This document shows positions 25,935 through 34,077 of a stretch of DNA of 64,000 nucleotides, in pieces. The stretch spans positions 16,616 to 80,615 of the forward strand of contig CAJTQX010000006.1 in NCBI GenBank assembly GCA_910578425.1. The letters are read 5' to 3'. The translations under genes were made by a program, and so were the position numbers. The notes under the pieces are model-generated. The model was given only the letters and a program-made list of their open reading frames with translations, ran no database searches and was not told where the DNA came from. The DNA comes from an uncultured Anaerotignum sp. (GTDB lineage Bacteria; Bacillota; Clostridia; Lachnospirales; Anaerotignaceae). The first letter of the stretch is position 1; each line of letters begins with the position of its first letter.

Positions 25935-26906
25935 TTACACCATCTTCCCCACTTCCGCCAGAACCATCTCCCGCGCTCTTGCAATCGGCGCGGCAATCGT
26001 GCAGCCCGCCGCCTTGATGTGCCCGCCGCCGCCGAATTTCTGTGCCAGCGTGCACACATCGTAGCCATCATTCCCGCGGAAACTGCCTTTGACCTCCGTT
26101 TCGGTCTTTTCATAAAAGAAACAGGCAACCTCCACGCCCCTTACGCCCTTCAGATAATTGATGATAGCGTCCAGTTCCTTATTCGTCCCGCCGCGGGCCG
26201 CAATTTCCGCGTTTGTTATCGTGGAGCAGATGACCTTTCCACCGAACAGCAGTTCCGCGTTTTCCATCGCTTTCCCCAATATCTTTGCCTCAGAAAAACT
26301 CCTTGCATCAAAAAATTCGTTGTAAATCGCCGTAAACGGGATACCCCGTCCCATCAGCTCCCCTGCAATCTGCATCGTCCTTGGAGCAGTGGAGCTGTGC
26401 CGGAACCCACCGGTATCATAAATCAGTCCGGCATACAGTCCCGCCGCTTCTTCCGCCCCAACAGGCAGGATTTCATGTATCAGCTCATACACAATCTCAC
26501 TGGTCGAAGACGCGTCCGCATCCACATAATTCAGCAGCCCAAACCCCGTATTGCTTTCGTGATGGTCAATATTGATTCGCATGGGCGTTTTCAGGAAGAT
26601 TTCCTTTGCCGCGCCCAGCCGTTCCAAATCGCCGCAGTCCAGCGAAAGGAACAGATCCGCGTCCCCCGCCGTTTCCGGGCTGGCAAGCAGATGACTGTTC
26701 GGAATCACGCCGTATTTCTCTGCGTATCTTTCCAAAAGCACTCCTGCCCGCCTGCCGCTTTTTTCCAGCGCGCCCGCAAAGGCAAGGCACGCCCCGATTG
26801 CATCTCCGTCAGGGTTGGTATGTCCTGCAAGCAGCACCGTTTTTGCCCGCAGAATCTCTCTGCGTATGGCTTCAAAAGAATCATTCGCCGCTCTCATCGG
26901 CATCAT
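25935..26906 (-). CDS. nrnA: DHH-family phosphoesterase (NrnA-type oligoribonuclease/pAp phosphatase)
   Basis: 323 residues with DHH motifs HTNPDGDAIGA near 30, DCGD near 90 and NIDHHESN near 115, and the DHHA1 motif GGGGHIKAAG near 300. Enzymes of this type degrade very short RNAs (including pGpG) and dephosphorylate pAp, using Mn2+. The start overlaps the rbfA end; ATG at 26906, 26903 or 26897 are all possible after AAGGAG. The position between rbfA and truB is the usual one in Firmicutes. Confidence 0.92.
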   Translation of the reverse strand: MMPMRAANDSFEAIRREILRAKTVLLAGHTNPDGDAIGACLAFAGALEKSGRRAGVLLERYAEKYGVIPNSHLLASPETAGDADLFLSLDCGDLERLGAAKEIFLKTPMRINIDHHESNTGFGLLNYVDADASSTSEIVYELIHEILPVGAEEAAGLYAGLIYDTGGFRHSSTAPRTMQIAGELMGRGIPFTAIYNEFFDARSFSEAKILGKAMENAELLFGGKVICSTITNAEIAARGGTNKELDAIINYLKGVRGVEVACFFYEKTETEVKGSFRGNDGYDVCTLAQKFGGGGHIKAAGCTIAAPIARAREMVLAEVGKMV

Positions 26907-27264
26907 TCTCCTTCCGTTCTCCGGAAATCTGGTTCATCAACTGGTCCATACGAATTGCATATTCCGCGGATTCGTCCAGCTTGAAAATCAGTTCCGGCGT
27001 AAAACGCAGGTTGATTCTCTCCGCAATCAGGTGACGGATAAAGCCGTTGGCATTTTTCAGTCCCTGCATCACGCTTTTCTTTTCCTCATCGCCGCCCAGC
27101 ACAGATACATATACCTTGCAGTATTTCAAATCCTGTGTTGTATCCACGCGGACAACGCTTGTCATTGCCCCGATTCTGGGGTCTTTCAGTTCCGCCCGAA
27201 AAATCTCGGAAAGCTCCTTGCGGATTTCGTCATTGATCCGCGATATCCTCATATTGCTTTTCAT
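26881..27264 (-). CDS. rbfA: Ribosome-binding factor A
   Basis: 127 residues; starts MKSNMRISRINDEIRKELSE and contains the KH-like core DPRIGAMTSVVRVDTTQDLKY and LRFTPELIFKLDES. It helps 16S rRNA 5'-end processing and 30S maturation. ATG at 27264 is six bases after GAGGTG. Its distance to infB is unusually large (281 bases) because repeats are inserted between them. Confidence 0.95.
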   Translation of the reverse strand: MKSNMRISRINDEIRKELSEIFRAELKDPRIGAMTSVVRVDTTQDLKYCKVYVSVLGGDEEKKSVMQGLKNANGFIRHLIAERINLRFTPELIFKLDESAEYAIRMDQLMNQISGERKENDADESGE

Positions 27265-27277
27265 ATATTTCACCTCA

Positions 27278-27336
27278 GACTGTCAAAAATCTATTTGTAT
27301 ACCGCGGAAGGGCTCGGGAACCAAAGAGTTCCCCCC
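27278..27336 (+). repeat. Repeat family B, partial copy
   Basis: The stretch TGTCAAAAATCTATTTGTAT ... CGCGGAAGGGCTCGGGAAC ... GTTCCCC matches the inverse complement of 33216-33287. It contains the small hairpin GGGAAC-caaaga-GTTCCC. The copy stops where MITE A begins, as if the MITE had inserted into it. Confidence 0.6.
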
Positions 27337-27424
27337 AGGCAGTGTCGTCATAAGTCATGCATACGTATTTTCGAGCATAATTTTGTCGGAAAGGCGTGTG
27401 CAGACACTTGTGACGACACTGCCT
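27337..27424 (+). repeat. MITE family A, 88-bp copy
   Basis: Terminal inverted repeats AGGCAGTGTCGTCATAAGT (27337-27355) and ACTTGTGACGACACTGCCT (27406-27424) match with one mismatch. The inner part shares CGTATTTTCGAGCATAATTT with the 210-bp copy but lacks its hairpin. No coding capacity; it lies in the infB-rbfA spacer. Confidence 0.8.
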
Positions 27425-27537
27425 GACGCCGCCTTTGGCGGCAGCCCTTTGGGCTGGTTCGCAACGCGAACTGCGCGGAAATCCACCGTATAGCGGCGGC
27501 TGGCCAACAGCGGCTCCGCCGCTATACGGCAGAACAG
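27425..27537. repeat. Hairpin cluster in the infB-rbfA spacer
   Basis: Contains GCCGCC-ttt-GGCGGC, GTTCGC-aac-GCGAAC and a perfect 14-bp stem CCGTATAGCGGCGG (27486-27499) with its complement (27516-27529). On the minus strand it directly follows the infB stop, so it can act as a terminator or processing site for the upstream part of the operon. Confidence 0.6.
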
Positions 27538-27545
27538 ACTTTTCT

Positions 27546-29975
27546 TTATCTCGGTATTTCTACCATTGTAAAGGCTTCCACCCAGTCGCCTTCCTTAATA
27601 TCGTTAAATTTTTTGAACACCAGACCACATTCATAGCCCGCCGTAACTTCCTTCACATCGTCCTTAAAGCGGCGCAGACTTTCGAGGTCGCCCTCATACA
27701 CCACAACGCTGTCGCGCAGAATGCGCACCTGACAGTTGCGGACGAATTTTCCGTCCTTCACATAGCTGCCCGCAATCGTACCAACGCCGGACGCCTTAAA
27801 CAACTGGCGCACTTCGGCATGCCCAAGCACCTTTTCCTCATAAACAGGGTCAAGCATACCTTTCATTGCCGCCGTAATATCCTCAATCGCGTTGTAAATG
27901 ACGCGGTACAGCCGCACGTCTACCTTTTCCTCATCGGAAAACGCCTTTGCGGCAGGCTCAGGGCGCACGTTAAAGCCAATGATGATAGCATTGGACGCAG
28001 ACGCAAGCATGACGTCGCTTTCCGTAATCGCGCCAACGCCGCCGTGAATAATGCGAACGCGTACTTCCTCATTGGAAAGCCGCTCCAGACTCTGGCGCAC
28101 AGCCTCCACAGACCCCTGCACATCCGCCTTTACAACAATGTTCAGTTCCTTCATATTGCCGCTTTGAATCTGGGAAAACAAGTCGTCCAGAGAAACCTTC
28201 TGCGGCGTTTCTTTTATGAGATTTTCGCGGTTCCTTGCAATGATGCTTTCCGCAACCTGTCTTGCCTGCTTGTCGCTTTCCGCAACATAGAAGCTGTCGC
28301 CGGCGGAAGGCACCTCCGAAAGCCCAAGGATTTCCACAGGCGTAGAAGGGCCCGCTTTCTTCACGCGTCTGCCCTTGTCATCGGTCATAGCCCTGATTTT
28401 ACCATAAGCGGAACCTGCTACAATCGGGTCGCCCACCTGCAACGTGCCGTTCTGCACCAGAACTGTTGCAACGGGACCGCGTCCCTTATCCAACTGCGCC
28501 TCTACGATCGCGCCCCTTGCGTTTTTATTCGGGTTCGCTTTCAGCTCCTTCATTTCCGCCACAAGGATGATCATTTCCAGGAGGGTGTCCAGCCCTTCCT
28601 TTGTTACCGCGGAAACAGGCACGCATATGGTTTCACCGCCCCAGTCCTCTGCCAGCAGTTCATATTCCACAAGCTCCTGCTTTACGCGGTCAGGGTTTGC
28701 GGACGGTTTATCCATCTTATTGATTGCTACAATGATTTCCACGCCAGCAGCCTTCGCGTGGTTGATTGCTTCAATTGTCTGGGGCATTACGCCGTCATCC
28801 GCCGCAACAACCAGTATCGCAATATCTGTAATCTGCGCGCCGCGCATACGCATTGCCGTAAACGCCTCATGTCCTGGTGTATCCAGGAATGTAATCGGCT
28901 TGCCGCCAATCTGCACCGTATACGCGCCGATATGCTGGGTAATGCCGCCCGCTTCGCCCTTTGTCACATCGCTGTGGCGGATAGCGTCCAGCAGGGAGGT
29001 TTTTCCGTGGTCAACGTGGCCCATTACCACAACAACCGGCGGACGTTCCTTCAAGTCGTTTTCATCGTCCTCCTGCTCGGCAAAAACCTCCTCCATGATA
29101 TCCTTTTCTTCCTCCTGCTCCAGAATCACATTATATTCCTCCGCGATCTCCGCAGCAGTATCAAAGTCAATCACAGCGTTAAGGTTCAGCATTTTGCCTT
29201 TTTTCATCAGGTTCATAACAAGGTCAGATGCTTTTTTGCCCAAAACCTCCGCCAGACCTTTTACCGTAATGCTTTCCGGTATGCTCTTAAGGACGGGATC
29301 TGCGTTTGCCGCGCTCTGTGCCGCCTGTGCTGCCTCCTGCTCCTTTTTCAGCGCAGCCTGCTCTTCCATCTCACGTCTTCTGCGCTCCATCGGGTTCTCG
29401 CGCACTCTCGGCTCTTTCTTTACGCCTTTTTTATTCTTGTTATTTCCGCCGTTTTTATTCTGGGCATTCTGCTGGTTTGGCGCGTTCTGCGGTCTGTTCT
29501 GTCCTGCCGGAGCGTTCGGCTTCTGTCCGCCCTGTCTCTGTGCGTTGTTCTGACCGCCCTGCCTTTGCGCATTATTCTGGCCGCCCTGACGGGGCCCATT
29601 GCCCTGCCCGCCGTTTTGACGGGGCGCGCCGTCCTGTCTGGGTGCATGGCGTTGATCGCCTGCGGGACGCTGGTCGCCATGTCTGCGGTTTCCGTCCTTT
29701 TTCTGCTGTCCGTCTTTTTTCTGCTGCCCCCCCTGCTTTGGCGCGTCCTGCCTGGGCGCAGGCTTCTGCGCCTCCTGCTTCGGCGCGTCCTGTTTGGGTG
29801 CATCCTTCTTCTCTGTATTCTGCCGGTAGAGCTTTGTCACCTTATCCGCGTCTTCTTCCCCCAGCATACTCATATGGCTTGTGGCTTCAATTCCGATTTC
29901 CTTCATCCTTGCCATCAATTCTTTATTCGCAACGCCCAGCTGCTTTGCTAATTCGTAAATTCGTATTTTCGACAT
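27546..29975 (-). CDS. infB: Translation initiation factor IF-2
   Basis: 809 residues. The short N-terminal IF2-N domain (MSKIRIYELAKQLGV) is followed by a long disordered Gln/Gly/Arg/Asn-rich region (about 55-215), a second IF2-N segment, and the GTPase core with GHVDHGKTSLLDAI (G1), DTPGHEAF (G3) and NKMDK (G4), then the fMet-tRNA-binding C2 domain. It brings fMet-tRNA to the 30S subunit. The low-complexity linker is encoded by short repeated codon blocks. Directly downstream of ylxQ as in related genomes. Confidence 0.97.
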   Translation of the reverse strand: MSKIRIYELAKQLGVANKELMARMKEIGIEATSHMSMLGEEDADKVTKLYRQNTEKKDAPKQDAPKQEAQKPAPRQDAPKQGGQQKKDGQQKKDGNRRHGDQRPAGDQRHAPRQDGAPRQNGGQGNGPRQGGQNNAQRQGGQNNAQRQGGQKPNAPAGQNRPQNAPNQQNAQNKNGGNNKNKKGVKKEPRVRENPMERRRREMEEQAALKKEQEAAQAAQSAANADPVLKSIPESITVKGLAEVLGKKASDLVMNLMKKGKMLNLNAVIDFDTAAEIAEEYNVILEQEEEKDIMEEVFAEQEDDENDLKERPPVVVVMGHVDHGKTSLLDAIRHSDVTKGEAGGITQHIGAYTVQIGGKPITFLDTPGHEAFTAMRMRGAQITDIAILVVAADDGVMPQTIEAINHAKAAGVEIIVAINKMDKPSANPDRVKQELVEYELLAEDWGGETICVPVSAVTKEGLDTLLEMIILVAEMKELKANPNKNARGAIVEAQLDKGRGPVATVLVQNGTLQVGDPIVAGSAYGKIRAMTDDKGRRVKKAGPSTPVEILGLSEVPSAGDSFYVAESDKQARQVAESIIARNRENLIKETPQKVSLDDLFSQIQSGNMKELNIVVKADVQGSVEAVRQSLERLSNEEVRVRIIHGGVGAITESDVMLASASNAIIIGFNVRPEPAAKAFSDEEKVDVRLYRVIYNAIEDITAAMKGMLDPVYEEKVLGHAEVRQLFKASGVGTIAGSYVKDGKFVRNCQVRILRDSVVVYEGDLESLRRFKDDVKEVTAGYECGLVFKKFNDIKEGDWVEAFTMVEIPR

Positions 29976-30000
29976 TCACAACACCTCATCTTTCCATCTG

Positions 30001-30324
30001 TCAATCCCTGCCAATTTCTTCTATATTTTCTTCCGCCAGCGTTTTCAGTTTTTCCGCAAAACCCTTTTCCGTCACCGCGATGATCGACCGCTGTTCCGTC
30101 CCAATGGCTCTGCCCAGTTCTTCCTTGTTTCCTACTTCCACAAAAGCTATTCCATAATACGCCGCGGAATTCCTGAATTTTTTCTTTGTATTCGCGGAGG
30201 CGTCCCCCGCCAGTATCAGCAGCTCTGCGTTTTTCTTCCGGACAGCCTGTTCCGCCGCCGTTTCTCCGGCTTCCAGATTGCCGGAGCGTTTGCAGAGCCC
30301 CAGAAGGGAATAAAATTTACGCAT
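30001..30324 (-). CDS. ylxQ: L7Ae-family RNA-binding protein YlxQ
   Basis: 107 residues of the L7Ae/L30e fold (KFYSLLGLCKRSGNLEAGET, LLILAGDASANTKKKF, FAEKLKTL). Family members bind kink-turn RNA; the cellular role of YlxQ is not settled. ATG at 30324 follows GGAAGG by five bases and overlaps the ylxR end by eight bases; the longer frame lies inside ylxR. Confidence 0.92.
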   Translation of the reverse strand: MRKFYSLLGLCKRSGNLEAGETAAEQAVRKKNAELLILAGDASANTKKKFRNSAAYYGIAFVEVGNKEELGRAIGTEQRSIIAVTEKGFAEKLKTLAEENIEEIGRD

Positions 30325-30592
30325 CTGTCCCTTCCTCCATCTCCCGCAGAAGCTGTTCGTATACCTCCTTCGGCACTGCCGCCTTGAATGAGCGTTCCAG
30401 CCCCTTTGATTTCTGCGCTTTCGCAAGGCAGTCCGCATTGGCGCAGATATACGCGCCGCGCCCAGGCTTTTTGCCCGTTCTGTCCAGAGAAAATTCCCCG
30501 GCCTCGTTCCTTACAATGCGGATCAGTTCCTTTTTATTTTTCATCTCCTGACACCCAGTGCATTTTCTGAGCGGAATTTTCCTCTGTTTCAT
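30317..30592 (-). CDS. ylxR: YlxR (DUF448) RNA-binding protein
   Basis: 91 residues beginning MKQRKIPLRKCTGCQEMKNK, with the YlxR signature IPLRKCxGC and GKKPGRGAYIC. It is a small nucleic-acid-binding protein always found between nusA and infB; it has been linked to expression control of central genes in Bacillus. It lies 23 bases after the nusA stop. Confidence 0.95.
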   Translation of the reverse strand: MKQRKIPLRKCTGCQEMKNKKELIRIVRNEAGEFSLDRTGKKPGRGAYICANADCLAKAQKSKGLERSFKAAVPKEVYEQLLREMEEGTDA

Positions 30593-30614
30593 TCAAACGG
30601 CCTCCTGTTTCCTC

Positions 30615-31817
30615 TCAGTCCTCTATGGGTTCGTCTGTTTCCTCAAGAGCCTCGCCCTCAGCGGCTGTCTCTGTCTCCTCAGCATCTGCCTCGGCTGTTT
30701 CTTCCATTTCCTCCGCAATGCCTTCCGCTGTTTCCAGTTCTTCGTCAGAATCTTCCTCGTCTTCCATAAGGAAATTAGTTTCCAATGCCTGCGTTTCGCT
30801 CTTGATATCAATACGCCAGCCGGTCAGCTTTGCAGAAAGCCTTGCGTTCTGCCCTTCCTTGCCAATGGCAAGGGAAAGCTGGTGATCCGGCACAACGATT
30901 TTCGCGCTCTGTTCTTTCCTGTTCAGCGCGACAGCCAGCACCTTGGAAGGGCTGAGCGCGGCTGCAATAAATTCCTTCGGGTCCTCGCTCCAGTTAATAA
31001 CGTCAATTTTTTCGCCGCCCAGTTCGCTGACGATCACGTTTACGCGGTAGCCGTTCTGACCGACACACGCGCCCAGTGCGTCCACATTTTCATTTTTGGA
31101 ATATACGGCAATCTTCGTCCGGCTCCCGGCCTCACGCGCAATGCTCTTGATTTCCACCGTACCATCATGCACCTCCGGCACTTCCTGCTCAAACAGACGT
31201 TTTACAAGCTCCGGATGCGTTCTGGATACAAAAATCTGAGGCCCCTTCGTTGTCTGCTTCACTTCCAGCACATAAACCTTTACCCTGTCCATGAAGTTGT
31301 ACTGTTCGCCCGGAATCTGCTCATTCGCGGCAAGCACAGCATCGATCTTGCCCATCTGCACAATGACATTACGGCGTTCTTTCCGCTGTACGATGCCCGT
31401 CACAACCTCGCGTTCCTTCGTAATATACTGATTATACAGTATTTCGCGCTCTGCCTCACGGAATTTCTGCACGACCACCTGTTTTGCAGTCTGCGCGGAA
31501 ATTCGCCCGAAATCCTTCGGCGTCACTTCAAAATCGATTACATCGCCTATTGTATAATTGGGGTCAAGCACCCGCGCCGCCTCGAGAGAAATTTCATTCT
31601 GGCTGTCCTCCACAGGGTTTGCAACCGTTTTCTGCGCATAACAGGCAACGTCCCCGCTTTCCCTGTCAATTACGACCTTAATGTTCTGCCCGCTTCCGAA
31701 ATTCTTCTTGCAGGCCGAAACCAGCGATGCCTCAATCGCTTCAAATATAATCTCCCTGTCAATGCCCTTTTCTTTCTCGATCAGTTTCAGTGCCTCGATA
31801 AATTCCACTCTGTCCAT
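30615..31817 (-). CDS. nusA: Transcription termination/antitermination factor NusA
   Basis: 400 residues: NusA N-terminal domain (MDRVEFIEALKLIEKEKGI), S1 domain, and two KH domains (GACVGQNGYRVNVIVSEL, LAIGKEGQNARLSAKLTGWR). A Glu-rich tail of about 50 residues follows. It binds RNA polymerase and nascent RNA to modulate pausing and termination. I take ATG at 31817 with GGGAGGAAAC upstream rather than the longer frame. Second gene of the operon, 20 bases after rimP. Confidence 0.96.
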   Translation of the reverse strand: MDRVEFIEALKLIEKEKGIDREIIFEAIEASLVSACKKNFGSGQNIKVVIDRESGDVACYAQKTVANPVEDSQNEISLEAARVLDPNYTIGDVIDFEVTPKDFGRISAQTAKQVVVQKFREAEREILYNQYITKEREVVTGIVQRKERRNVIVQMGKIDAVLAANEQIPGEQYNFMDRVKVYVLEVKQTTKGPQIFVSRTHPELVKRLFEQEVPEVHDGTVEIKSIAREAGSRTKIAVYSKNENVDALGACVGQNGYRVNVIVSELGGEKIDVINWSEDPKEFIAAALSPSKVLAVALNRKEQSAKIVVPDHQLSLAIGKEGQNARLSAKLTGWRIDIKSETQALETNFLMEDEEDSDEELETAEGIAEEMEETAEADAEETETAAEGEALEETDEPIED

Positions 31818-31836
31818 TTTTCCCGTTTCCTCCCTT

Positions 31837-32301
31837 TTACAACAACACCGCCAGACGCACGCTGGCAATATCTTTCCGTTCAAATGCAAATGTTTTCCCG
31901 TCTTCTTCCAAAGTAACAACGCCGTCCGCAAGCCCCAGCAGCTTCCCCTGGAACTGCTTGCGTCCCTCCTGCGCCTTATACAGCTTTACGTCAATCATTT
32001 CGCCCTGGTATTTCACAAAATCCCCGTCTTTTTTCAGCGGCCTGTCAATTCCCGGGGAACTGACCTCAAGAATATACGCCTGTTCAATGGGGTCGGCCTC
32101 GTCCAGCTTTGCCTCCAGCGCGCGGCTGACTGCCTCGCAGTCATCAATCGTCACGCCGCCCTCCTTGTCAATATAAACCCGCAGATACCAGTTCGCGCCT
32201 TCCTTTACAAATTCCAAATCAGCCAGCTCCACGCCGCATTCCGCCGTTATCGGCTCCAGATACGGCAGAACCTTCTGTTCCGTATTGCCTGCCTTTGCCA
32301 T
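31837..32301 (-). CDS. rimP: Ribosome maturation factor RimP
   Basis: 154 residues with the RimP core (VELADLEFVKEGANWYLRVY, ILEVSSPGIDRPL). It assists 30S assembly. GAGG seven bases before the ATG at 32301; a GTG two codons earlier overlaps that site. First gene of the rimP-nusA-ylxRQ-infB-rbfA-nrnA-truB-ribF operon, preceded by a clear promoter and a leader hairpin. Confidence 0.95.
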   Translation of the reverse strand: MAKAGNTEQKVLPYLEPITAECGVELADLEFVKEGANWYLRVYIDKEGGVTIDDCEAVSRALEAKLDEADPIEQAYILEVSSPGIDRPLKKDGDFVKYQGEMIDVKLYKAQEGRKQFQGKLLGLADGVVTLEEDGKTFAFERKDIASVRLAVLL

Positions 32302-32386
32302 TTTCACACCTCATTACGATCTTTTTTCTCTGTCGGAAAAATACCGCACAGCCAAAAGGACGAAATTCCCTCCGGCTTACAATAAC

Positions 32387-32412
32387 AAAGAGTGGGCTTT
32401 GACCCACTCTTT
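32387..32412 (-). promoter_or_regulatory. Leader hairpin of the rimP-nusA operon
   Basis: Perfect 10-bp stem AAAGAGTGGG (32387-32396) with CCCACTCTTT (32403-32412), followed on the minus strand by TTTGTTATTG. It lies between the promoter and rimP and resembles a weak attenuator, perhaps for NusA feedback. Confidence 0.55.
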
Positions 32413-32441
32413 CATCCGACAACTATACCTTTTCTGCTCCC

Positions 32442-32470
32442 AGTATAACATGCTTTCTTCCCCATTGCAA
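32442..32470 (-). promoter_or_regulatory. Promoter of the rimP-nusA-infB operon
   Basis: On the minus strand TTGCAA (32470-32465), 17-base spacer, TATACT (32447-32442). Transcription would start near 32435, about 135 bases before rimP. Confidence 0.7.
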
Positions 32471-32574
32471 GTATTTTCCGAAAATTTCCCGCTGCTTTCG
32501 CCTTTTCCTGTAAAATAATTATAATTTGGACCGTCCCGCCCAAGCCAAACTTTTCCGCTGTTTGAAAAATATAG

Positions 32575-32602
32575 TTACAAATCCCGCAAAAGATGGTATA
32601 CT
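32575..32602 (+). promoter_or_regulatory. Promoter of the 99-residue membrane protein gene
   Basis: TTACAA (32575-32580), 16-base spacer, TATACT (32597-32602). Confidence 0.55.
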
Positions 32603-32692
32603 GTTTTCTGTAACTTACGGACTGTCCTGTCCCCGCAAGCGGGAAAGGGCCTGAACGGAGAAAGGAGCAGGGCTTTCCGCCCAACAAACGAT

Positions 32693-32992
32693 ATGAATAC
32701 AGATCAGCAGAACGGCCAGCGTCCCCCCAGAAAGAAAATCTCCCCCACAGACATCATCATGATGGTACTGGGCATAATGATATTGTTCCGCACCCCGTGG
32801 AACAATATGAACAGTTTCCACTACCTGCTGTTTTTCCTTTACGTGCTCTGCATCATGCTGCGGATTACGAACCTCCGCAAGGAACGCATGAACCAGATGG
32901 AAGCAGAAAAGCGGAAAGCGGAGGCAGCCGCAAGAGCCCTGGAAAACAAGGCCGCAGAAGCTTTGCCCGAAAGCAGGGAAACAGAAGAATAA
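32693..32992 (+). CDS. Small membrane protein, unknown
   Basis: 99 residues: a basic, proline-rich start, two adjacent hydrophobic segments (TDIIMMVLGIMILF and FHYLLFFLYVLCIMLRI), and a charged helical tail rich in Glu/Lys/Ala. No family recognised. The only good ribosome site (AAAGGAG) lies 27 bases before the ATG; a small hairpin (GGGC-tttcc-GCCC) in between could bring the two closer. It has its own promoter and ends at a terminator, so it is a single-gene unit divergent from the rimP operon. Confidence 0.65.
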   Translation: MNTDQQNGQRPPRKKISPTDIIMMVLGIMILFRTPWNNMNSFHYLLFFLYVLCIMLRITNLRKERMNQMEAEKRKAEAAARALENKAAEALPESRETEE

Positions 32993-33001
32993 ACACGCAA
33001 A

Positions 33002-33070
33002 AGCCGCAGAAAAACCTCTGCGGCTCTCGCGTATCAAAAAAGGCTCAGGCTACGCCTTCAAGCCTTTTTT
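33002..33070 (+). terminator. Double terminator after the small membrane protein gene
   Basis: First hairpin AGCCGCAGA (33002-33010) / TCTGCGGCT (33017-33025); second hairpin AAAAAAGGCT (33036-33045) / AGCCTTTTTT (33061-33070). The first hairpin recurs at 33293-33316. Confidence 0.7.
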
Positions 33071-33127
33071 GAGGAACTGTCGGCATAAAGGGACTCATTC
33101 CATCGGCTTTCTGAAAAACCACAGAAA

Positions 33128-33290
33128 GCCTTGAAACTCACCCTTTTCCTCGTGCGGAACCGCAAGCGGCGGCTTTCAGCCGGTTTGCGGAGCAAACTTC
33201 CGCAGGCAAAGCCTGCTCTGCGGATTCCAGTCGGGAAACTCTTCGTTTCCCGAACCCTTCCGCGACTTGAATATAGATTTTTGACAGCTT
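33128..33290 (-). repeat. Repeat family B, longer copy
   Basis: A GC-rich stretch of small hairpins (for example GTTTGC-ggag-GCAAAC, CGGGAAAC-tcttc-GTTTCCCG) without coding potential. Its right part (33216-33287) is the inverse complement of 27278-27336. It fills the space between the 99-residue protein gene and the response regulator. Confidence 0.6.
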
Positions 33291-33292
33291 GA

Positions 33293-33316
33293 AGCCGCAG
33301 AAAAACCTCTGCGGCT
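33293..33316 (-). terminator. Terminator of the response regulator gene
   Basis: Stem AGCCGCAGA / TCTGCGGCT, six bases after the stop codon at 33322 on the minus strand. It is the same hairpin as at 33002-33025. The T-run is on the plus-strand side (CCTTTTTA), so efficiency on the minus strand is uncertain. Confidence 0.5.
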
Positions 33317-33321
33317 CCTTT

Positions 33322-34005
33322 TTATTTCTGTCCGAATTTGTAGCCCACGCTCCAAACAGTACGGATGCCCCATTCATCCTCCTGATTCAGCTTTTCCCGT
33401 ATCCTTTTGACATGCACATCTACTGTACGGGTATCCCCGACATATTCATAACCCCAAATCTGGTCCAGAAGCTGTTCCCTGGTAAAAACCCTGTTCGGGT
33501 GCTTTGCCAGATAAAACAGCAGTTCAAATTCCTTCGGTGGAAATTCCAGTCCTCTGCCGTGGTATGTAACGGAATAATTGGAAATATTGATTTCCAGATT
33601 GGGGAACCGCAGAATATCCCCCTCCTCCTGCTGCGGCTCATACCGCCGCAGGACTGCTTTTACCCGCGCAACAAGCTCTTTCGGATCGAACGGCTTAACA
33701 ATATAATCGTCCGCGCCCAGCTCCAGCCCCAGCACTTTATCAAAGGTCTCCCCCTTTGCCGTCAGCATAATAACCGGCACACGGCTTGTCTTGCGGATTT
33801 CCGCACAGACCTGATAGCCGTCCATCCCCGGCAGCATCAGATCAAGCAGTATCAAATCCGGCTGGAACGCAGATGCCGCCTGTATCGCTTCCCTGCCGTC
33901 ATAAACCTCTTTTGTTTCAAAGCCTTCCTTTTCCACATAAAGCGAAACCAGCTCCGCAATATGCATATCGTCATCCACAATCAGAATCTTCTGTTTTCCG
34001 CTCAT
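33322..34005 (-). CDS. OmpR/PhoB-family response regulator
   Basis: 227 residues. The receiver domain has the acidic pair DDD near 11, phospho-acceptor Asp in LILLDLMLPGMDG near 55, and Lys in VKPFDPKEL near 104. The winged-helix output domain follows (FPPKEFELLFYLAKHPNRVFT, DTRTVDVHVKRIREKL). No histidine kinase gene is adjacent, so it is an orphan; the partner must be elsewhere. It lies 73 bases downstream of the DtxR-type gene and may be read with it. Confidence 0.92.
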   Translation of the reverse strand: MSGKQKILIVDDDMHIAELVSLYVEKEGFETKEVYDGREAIQAASAFQPDLILLDLMLPGMDGYQVCAEIRKTSRVPVIMLTAKGETFDKVLGLELGADDYIVKPFDPKELVARVKAVLRRYEPQQEEGDILRFPNLEINISNYSVTYHGRGLEFPPKEFELLFYLAKHPNRVFTREQLLDQIWGYEYVGDTRTVDVHVKRIREKLNQEDEWGIRTVWSVGYKFGQK

Positions 34006-34077
34006 TTTTCCACCTTCTTCAAAAATTCCTCATCTGTTGTTTTCAATCGTTCGCAGGCCATACGCCTGCCCCGTCCT

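Noticed and set aside
29420..29803. Arg-rich minus frame inside infB
   Set aside because: Out-of-frame reading of the low-complexity linker.
27435..29951. 838-codon plus-strand frame opposite infB
   Set aside because: Shadow of a GC-biased gene; no recognisable domain and the minus-strand product is IF-2.
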